Origin: Halorubrum sp. Hd13
GTDB lineage: Archaea; Halobacteriota; Halobacteria; Halobacteriales; Haloferacaceae
Reading direction: 5' to 3'
NCBI RefSeq assembly: GCF_002252755.1
Contig: NZ_NHOY01000025.1
Span: 18,747-82,746, forward strand
Length of the DNA stretch: 64,000 bases
Numbering within the stretch: the stretch's first letter is position 1; every line of letters begins with the position of its first letter. The notes under the pieces were generated by a model. That model did not search any database. It saw only the letters and a program-made list of their open reading frames with translations, and was not told the origin of the DNA. Position numbers and translations under genes: made by a program. Of this stretch, positions 59,564-64,000 are shown piece by piece.

Positions 59564-59569
59564 TTGTTA
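59564..59569 (-). promoter_or_regulatory. TAACAA promoter element of the wecB-wecC operon
   Basis: The minus strand reads GTGAGGGAGTGCATAACAAA, nearly the same as the element at 19004-19009; a 26-nt gap leads to the first leader ATG. Confidence 0.5.
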
Positions 59570-59749
59570 TGCACTCCCTCACCGGCGCTCGCGTTCGTTT
59601 CACGGTCGAAGCCGCGTTCCTTTGCGGACGCCGCTGCCGGTCTCGTCGCCGGGGGACCGCCGGCCGCGTAGACGGAGACGCGCTTCATACGCCCTTCTCC
59701 GCCAGTTAGCAGACGTATACTCTTGAGCGGTCAATCGGTACTCTCGACA

Positions 59750-60883
59750 GTGAGCTACCAAGTTGCAGTAATCGGAACCGGGGCGGATCCGGAGACGCGC
59801 GATCGGGAGGGATACGCGATGGCGTACCGTCACGCCTCGGGCTACCGGGGACTCGACGACTGCACGATCGTCGCCTGTGCCGACATCGTTCGGGAGAACG
59901 CCGAGGCGTTCGCCGCTCACAACGACGTCGACGGCGTGTACGAGGACCACGAGGCGATGCTCGAGGAGGCGGAGCCCGACATCGTCAGCGTCTGCGTCCC
60001 GCCCGCGATCCACGCCGACTTGGTCGTCGACAGCGCGGAGGCGCCGTCGGTGCAGGCGGTCCACTGCGAGAAACCGATGGCGACGACGTGGGGCGACTGC
60101 AAGCGCATGGCGTCGGTGTGTGAACGCGAGGGGGTTCAGCTCACGATCGACCACCAGCGACGGCTCTCCGAGCCCGTCCGCAGAGCGAAGTCGATGCTCG
60201 ACTCGGGACGGATCGGGGAGCTGAAACGACTCGAATGGTCGGAGGTGAACCTCTTCGACGCGGGGACGCACCTCTTCGATCTCTGCGACCACTTCGTCGA
60301 CGGCGCCCGTGCGGAATGGGTCCTCGCCGCCGTCGACTGCTCCCACGAGAACCGGTGGTTCGGAGCGCTCAACGAGACGCGCGCGATCGCCCGCTGGCGA
60401 TACGCGGACGGGACGATCGGATTCGCCTCGACCGCCGAGGACGGCGACACCGTCGTCGGGCCGTACCTTCGGATCGTCGGTGCGGACGGCGTCATCGAGA
60501 TCCAAAGCGAGGACGGGACGCCCCTCCGGGTTCGGACCGACGGCGGATGGACGGCGATCGACACGGACGAAACCGTCTACGGGCCGAGTCCGAGTCTCCC
60601 GCGCGCGGCGCTGCGGAAAGCGACCGGATACCTCCCGGGCCCCGACTGGCCGCCGGCCCCCCAGACGCACTACGAGCGCGCGATCGAACACCTCGTCACC
60701 AGCCTCGACAGCGGCGAGGAGCCGATCATCTCGGGTCGGCGGGTCCTCCGCGGGACCGAACTGACATTCGCGAGCTGGGAGTCCGCGCGCCGGCGCGGGC
60801 GGGCGCACCTCCCCTTGGAGATCGACGACAACCCGCTCGAAGCGATGTACGAAGCGGGCCAGCTCGGTGGACTCGCCGAATGA
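59750..60883 (+). CDS. Gfo/Idh/MocA family oxidoreductase
   Basis: A 377-residue NAD(P)-dependent sugar oxidoreductase. The nucleotide-binding start is YQVAVIGTGADPETRD (the glycine motif has an insertion after GTG). The conserved EKP motif lies in AVHCEKPMATTW. The catalytic region includes VNLFDAGTHLFDLCDHF with the active-site His. In glycan loci relatives oxidise UDP-sugars or open scyllo/myo-inositol-like rings. The GTG at 59750 (MSYQVAV) is chosen because TATAC lies about 29 nt upstream and the alternative TTG would sit too close. Confidence 0.88.
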   Translation: MSYQVAVIGTGADPETRDREGYAMAYRHASGYRGLDDCTIVACADIVRENAEAFAAHNDVDGVYEDHEAMLEEAEPDIVSVCVPPAIHADLVVDSAEAPSVQAVHCEKPMATTWGDCKRMASVCEREGVQLTIDHQRRLSEPVRRAKSMLDSGRIGELKRLEWSEVNLFDAGTHLFDLCDHFVDGARAEWVLAAVDCSHENRWFGALNETRAIARWRYADGTIGFASTAEDGDTVVGPYLRIVGADGVIEIQSEDGTPLRVRTDGGWTAIDTDETVYGPSPSLPRAALRKATGYLPGPDWPPAPQTHYERAIEHLVTSLDSGEEPIISGRRVLRGTELTFASWESARRRGRAHLPLEIDDNPLEAMYEAGQLGGLAE

Positions 60884-60965
60884 TCCCGGCACAGGCCGCG
60901 ACGGGACCGGCGTTCGGCCGCCGACCGATCCGACAGTTACTCCCGACGGAGAACGTACGCTGAGT

Positions 60966-61565
60966 ATGTGGCCTTGGGAACACGTGCTGTTCGCGTACGT
61001 CTTCTATTCGATCTACGTCCACCTCCGCTGGCAGAAGGGGCCGCTCGACGGGCCGACGGTCGCGCTCGCGGTCGGTTCCGTGATCCCTGACCTCATCGAC
61101 AAGCCGCTGGCGTGGCAGTTCGGGGTCTTCGATAGCGGGTACGCGCTGGCGCACTCCGCGTTCGTCGCGGTTCCCCTGGCGGCGGCCATCTACCTGTTCG
61201 CGGACCGCCGCGGTCACGGTTCCGTCGGCGCCGCGTACGGCGTCGGCCACTTGTTCCATATCGCCGGCGACGTGCTTCCCGTGTCGCTCGCACACGGCGC
61301 GTTCGATCCCACGCCGGCGCTGTGGCCGCTCGCGGGGAACCCCCGACCGGCCGATCGGATGACGATCTCTTTCTTCGACGGGGTGTACACCCTCCTCACT
61401 GAGTACGTCAGCGTGCTCGCGACGCTCGAGCTGACGCCGGTTATCGCCATCCAGATCGGGTCGCTGATCTTCGGGCTGGTCCTGTGGACGCACGACGGCT
61501 TCCCCGGTCCCCGGCTCCTCATCAGATGGGTACGGATCGGCGGGCGGACGGCGGTTCACCGGTGA
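60966..61565 (+). CDS. Membrane-bound metal-dependent hydrolase-like protein (YdjM/DUF457 type)
   Basis: A 199-residue membrane protein with about four helices. Conserved features are GSVIPDLIDKPLAW near residues 38-51, the ALAHSAFVAVP motif, and GHLFHIAGD, whose His and Asp residues could bind a metal as in the DUF457/YdjM family. The start MWPWEHVLFAY at 60966 matches typical haloarchaeal members. It is downstream of the oxidoreductase and probably independent of the glycan pathway. Biochemical function of the family is not established. Confidence 0.82.
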   Translation: MWPWEHVLFAYVFYSIYVHLRWQKGPLDGPTVALAVGSVIPDLIDKPLAWQFGVFDSGYALAHSAFVAVPLAAAIYLFADRRGHGSVGAAYGVGHLFHIAGDVLPVSLAHGAFDPTPALWPLAGNPRPADRMTISFFDGVYTLLTEYVSVLATLELTPVIAIQIGSLIFGLVLWTHDGFPGPRLLIRWVRIGGRTAVHR

Positions 61566-61595
61566 GAAAGCCCGCGGAGGGCGGCGCCGTCGCGT

Positions 61596-62495
61596 TCAAA
61601 CCGGCCGACCGCACAGCGTCGCGATCCCCTTCCAGATCGCCGCCTCGGGGTCGTCGGGGTCGTCGTCTTCGAAGATAACCCAGTCGGCGTTCGAACGGTC
61701 GACCGCGGCCAATATCTCGTCGGGGTCGATGAGCCCCTCTCCCGGCGGGACCGACCGGAACGCGGACGGAAATCCCCGAGTCCGTCGAACGTCGGCGAGG
61801 TGCACCAGCGACAGCCGGTCGCCGAGGCTCTCGATCGCTTCGACGGGGTCGTACCCCCCCGCGGCGACCCAGCCGACGTCGATCTCGAACGTCACCGTAT
61901 CGGTCTGATAGGCGAGCTGGCTGAACGCGGTCCGATCGAGCTGCCGATTCCCCCTCAAGAGCCACCGATCGGCGGCGTCGGCGACGGACTTCCAGACGAA
62001 CGCGGGGAGGGGTATCGACGAGACCGTTCCGAGCCCGAACCGGTCCAGCGGCGGGAGGAACGGCTCCCGCGAGGTGTGGTAGCCGAGCTCGATGCCGTGA
62101 GAGTCGAGCCGCTCGGCGAAGCCGTCGAGCCTCGACGCGAGGGCGTCGACGGTGGCCGTCGTCCGAAACAGGTGCGACCCCAGATGCGGAACGATCACGC
62201 GGTCACAGCCGACGATCCGACACCGGTCCACGATCGGTTCGAGGTCGTCTTCGAGGCGGGACAGGTCCACGTGGGCGGCGACCGGGACCACGTCGGTCTC
62301 GGTGAGAGCGCGCTCGACGGCCCGGGGGTCCGCATCGAGGAACGCTCCCGCGAACTCGACGCCCTGGTAGCCGGCGTCCGCCACGTATCGGATCAGTTCG
62401 GGCAGCGGCGCATCGATCGATCTGACCGTGTGGAGCTGGATGGCCGGTCGAGGGCCGTCGGACGTCTCGACGGCGGCCGTGGCAGTGTGACTCAC
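61596..62495 (-). CDS. Xylose-isomerase-like TIM-barrel sugar isomerase/epimerase
   Basis: A 299-residue AP-endonuclease-2/xylose-isomerase-like barrel: IQLHTVRSIDAPLPELIRYV opens the family; GYQGVEFAGAFLD, VVPVAAHVDLSR, GCDRVIVPHLGSHLF, GIELGYHTSREPFL, FEIDVGWVAAGGYDPV and LSLVHLADVRRTRGF place the metal-binding Glu, His and Asp residues. It is often paired with Gfo/Idh/MocA dehydrogenases, as here (60 kb), so a shared sugar or inositol pathway is plausible. The GTG at 62495 (VSHTATAAVE) is used; further upstream codons are low-complexity. TTACTTA lies about 26 nt upstream. Confidence 0.82.
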   Translation of the reverse strand: MSHTATAAVETSDGPRPAIQLHTVRSIDAPLPELIRYVADAGYQGVEFAGAFLDADPRAVERALTETDVVPVAAHVDLSRLEDDLEPIVDRCRIVGCDRVIVPHLGSHLFRTTATVDALASRLDGFAERLDSHGIELGYHTSREPFLPPLDRFGLGTVSSIPLPAFVWKSVADAADRWLLRGNRQLDRTAFSQLAYQTDTVTFEIDVGWVAAGGYDPVEAIESLGDRLSLVHLADVRRTRGFPSAFRSVPPGEGLIDPDEILAAVDRSNADWVIFEDDDPDDPEAAIWKGIATLCGRPV

Positions 62496-62775
62496 TGCCG
62501 GCCATTCACGCGAAACGTGGTAAGTAATGGGCAACCTACCGACGACGCCCGTTCCGATCGGACGCGTGCCGCCGGGAATCCCGGCCGAACGCGGTCCGAA
62601 CGGGAACGGTTCGCTCCGTCTCGGAACCGGCGGTCGGTACCGCCGATCAGGGCGTCCCGGCTCGCCGGAACGTAAAGACAAGGGCGCGGTGACACCGAAC
62701 CGAGGCGCGTCGCGGACGCCGGCACCGGCTTCCGAGGCGAAGCCTCTCTCGGCCTCGGAAGCGTCTTCCCTAACG
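62496..62775. other. Spacer without a supportable gene
   Basis: GC-rich DNA separating two minus-strand genes. Only a TTACTTA element near 62521-62527 (probable promoter of the isomerase) is of note. Confidence 0.35.
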
Positions 62776-63078
62776 CTACTTCCGGAGCGTGACGAGTTCG
62801 TCGGTGACTTCCACTACGTAGCCGCAGTATTCGAAGGAGAGCCGTACGCCGGAGCGTCCGACGGCGGGGTCCGAGTCGAAGAGACCTTCGAGCGACTCGG
62901 GGTCGATTACGTCGGCCAGTACCGGTAGCTCACCCGGAGTAACCGACTCAGCCTCGGCTACCGCCCGGACGATCGTCACCGTCGTCGACGTGTCGGCCGC
63001 GGTCGCGACACGCTCGACGATCGTCGTGTCATTTCCGGCGGACGCACGGTCGTTATTGGCGTGGGACATCGTGTGCAT
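62776..63078 (-). CDS. HalOD1 output-domain protein (second intact copy)
   Basis: A 100-residue protein. A polar N-terminus (about 35 residues) precedes a HalOD1 domain: TIVRAVAEAESVTPGELP, VLADVIDPESLEGLF, then VRLSFEYCGYVVEVTDELV. It is more canonical than the copy at 16.3 kb. TATAAA (reverse strand of 63110-63115) lies about 31 nt upstream of the ATG at 63078, supporting that start; the ATG three codons later is possible. Signalling role inferred from domain family. Confidence 0.78.
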   Translation of the reverse strand: MHTMSHANNDRASAGNDTTIVERVATAADTSTTVTIVRAVAEAESVTPGELPVLADVIDPESLEGLFDSDPAVGRSGVRLSFEYCGYVVEVTDELVTLRK

Positions 63079-63109
63079 TGGGCCCTTAGTTACAGGATGC
63101 CGTCGTGTC

Positions 63110-63115
63110 TATAAA
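63110..63115 (-). promoter_or_regulatory. TATA box of the second HalOD1 gene
   Basis: The minus strand reads TTTATA, 31 nt before the ATG at 63078. Confidence 0.5.
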
Positions 63116-63603
63116 CAGTATCGATTCCGCGTCGATGGCCCTGAGCGCGGCGAATCCGCGGGACCGATCAGCTACCGGCGGTGCCGCTCGTCTCCGAGTC
63201 CGCCGTCGGAGCCGAGGCGCGAGTCCGATGTCGCGACCGGACACGGGTGGCGTTTGGATCGTTCTAAAAGCCGGCGCACTCCAGTTGTATGTCACGGTCG
63301 TCTTCGGTAATTAGAGCGTACTCCGAATATGGCATGTATAGTAAATAGCCGCACTGAACACGTACCGTACGTACCGCGGCTGAAGTCGACTGTCCCATGA
63401 CCCCGGACACCCGCGTCAGTTGCGGTACGGCCCCCGCCCCGGTTTCTTTATAATAGCGGCTCTGTCGGCGCACGCCCGTCGACGAGCGGAGACCTCCGGC
63501 CGGCGGTTTCTCGCGGGACGAGGGCCGTACCGACGCTCCACGCGGCGATCGCCTCGAGGTAGCAGCCGCATACTAAACTCTCCGTCCGCGGTATCGACGA
63601 CCC
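63116..63603. other. Intergenic region between divergent genes
   Basis: No supportable gene. A minus-strand reading ending near 63300 contains MPYSEYALITEDDRD, which looks faintly protein-like but is too short to call. TACTAAA at 63571-63577 lies 26 nt before the next ATG and is its probable promoter element. Confidence 0.35.
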
Positions 63604-64000
63604 ATGCACGCAGTCATCCTCGCCGCGGGACGGGGGACGCGGATGGGTCCGCTGACGGAGTCGACGCCGAAGCCGATGCTGCCGGTGGCCGACGCGCCGC
63701 TCGTCGAACACGTCGCCGACGCCGCCGTCGAGGCCGGCGCCGACGAGCTCGTGGTGACCGTCGGCTACGGCGCCGACCGGATCCGACGGCACTTCGGTGA
63801 GAGCCATCGAGGGGTCCCGGTCCGGTACGCGGTTCAGGAGTCGCAGCGCGGCACCGCGGACGCGCTGGCGGCGGCCGCCGACCACTTGGACGACGAGTTC
63901 GCCGTGCTGAACGGGGACTCGCTGTACCGCGGCGCGGACCTGCGCCGGCTGTTCGAGTCGCCGCCGCGGATCGGCGCGTTCCGCGTCGACGACCCCACCC
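63604..64000 (+). CDS. Sugar-1-phosphate nucleotidyltransferase (GlmU-like), 3' truncated by window end
   Basis: The first 132 codons of a nucleotidyltransferase: MHAVILAAGRGTRMGPLTES, TPKPMLPVADAPLVEH, VVTVGYGADRIRRHFGE, and the metal-site FAVLNGDSLY. It is similar to, but distinct from, the GlmU-like protein at 22705-23883. A C-terminal beta-helix probably follows beyond the window. It makes a nucleotide sugar (UDP- or dTDP-glucose, or UDP-GlcNAc). TACTAAA lies 26 nt upstream of the ATG. Confidence 0.9.
   Translation, partial: MHAVILAAGRGTRMGPLTESTPKPMLPVADAPLVEHVADAAVEAGADELVVTVGYGADRIRRHFGESHRGVPVRYAVQESQRGTADALAAAADHLDDEFAVLNGDSLYRGADLRRLFESPPRIGAFRVDDPT

Noticed and set aside
63264..63473. 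Small minus-strand protein ending near 63264
   Set aside because: Only a 23-codon piece after an internal ATG looks protein-like; no promoter or family support.

Overview
The window is a GC-rich archaeal chromosome segment from a halophilic archaeon (class Halobacteria, Halorubrum-like by composition and gene style; genus is inference). Support comes from acidic proteins, twin-arginine (TAT) lipoproteins, archaeal L21e and Rpb4/RpoF genes, an MptA-type GTP cyclohydrolase, HalOD1 domains and mostly leaderless promoters.

Layout. 1-7.2 kb is ordinary chromosome: a TAT lipoprotein, asparaginase, a YyaL-like thioredoxin/AGE protein, a TrmB regulator, a cold-shock protein and mptA. 7.2-12.9 kb is visibly poorer in GC and looks acquired. 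It holds a three-gene operon (zinc-ribbon protein, membrane GT2 polysaccharide synthase, DUF2334-type deacetylase lipoprotein) with a divergent GH26-like secreted hydrolase, followed by decayed gene fragments. 13-16 kb returns to core genes (rpl21e, rpoF, an eIF2B-like protein) and contains a cluster of four stem-loops without a gene.

From about 16.6 to 62.5 kb lies a large surface-glycan locus. GlmS and a GlmU-like enzyme make UDP-GlcNAc precursors. WecB and WecC would convert UDP-GlcNAc to UDP-ManNAc and UDP-ManNAcA. An NAD-dependent epimerase, an aldo/keto reductase, a Gfo/Idh/MocA dehydrogenase and a TIM-barrel isomerase are further sugar-modifying enzymes. Five GT2/GT4 glycosyltransferases, a DUF354 GT-B protein, an AsnB-like amidotransferase, a multi-pass membrane protein, a Wzx-type flippase and a PglK/MsbA-like ABC exporter would assemble and export the glycan. 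Beta-helix, BNR and VCBS repeat proteins and alkaline-phosphatase-superfamily enzymes probably bind, process or decorate it.

The most unusual features are these. (1) Many glycan genes carry a TAAC(A/G)A-type element 25-26 nt before the first start codon. At several of them that first start opens a tiny ORF that overlaps, or nearly abuts, the next ORF or the enzyme gene. (2) There is an ancient duplication of a [HalOD1 / wecB] block. In one copy the WecB paralogue has lost its catalytic residues; in the other the HalOD1 gene is a pseudogene but its upstream palindrome is preserved. (3) An AlkP-superfamily gene is open for 329 codons except for a single TAA. (4) Two tandem beta-helix paralogues show mosaic composition, and one carries near-identical 321-nt repeats.
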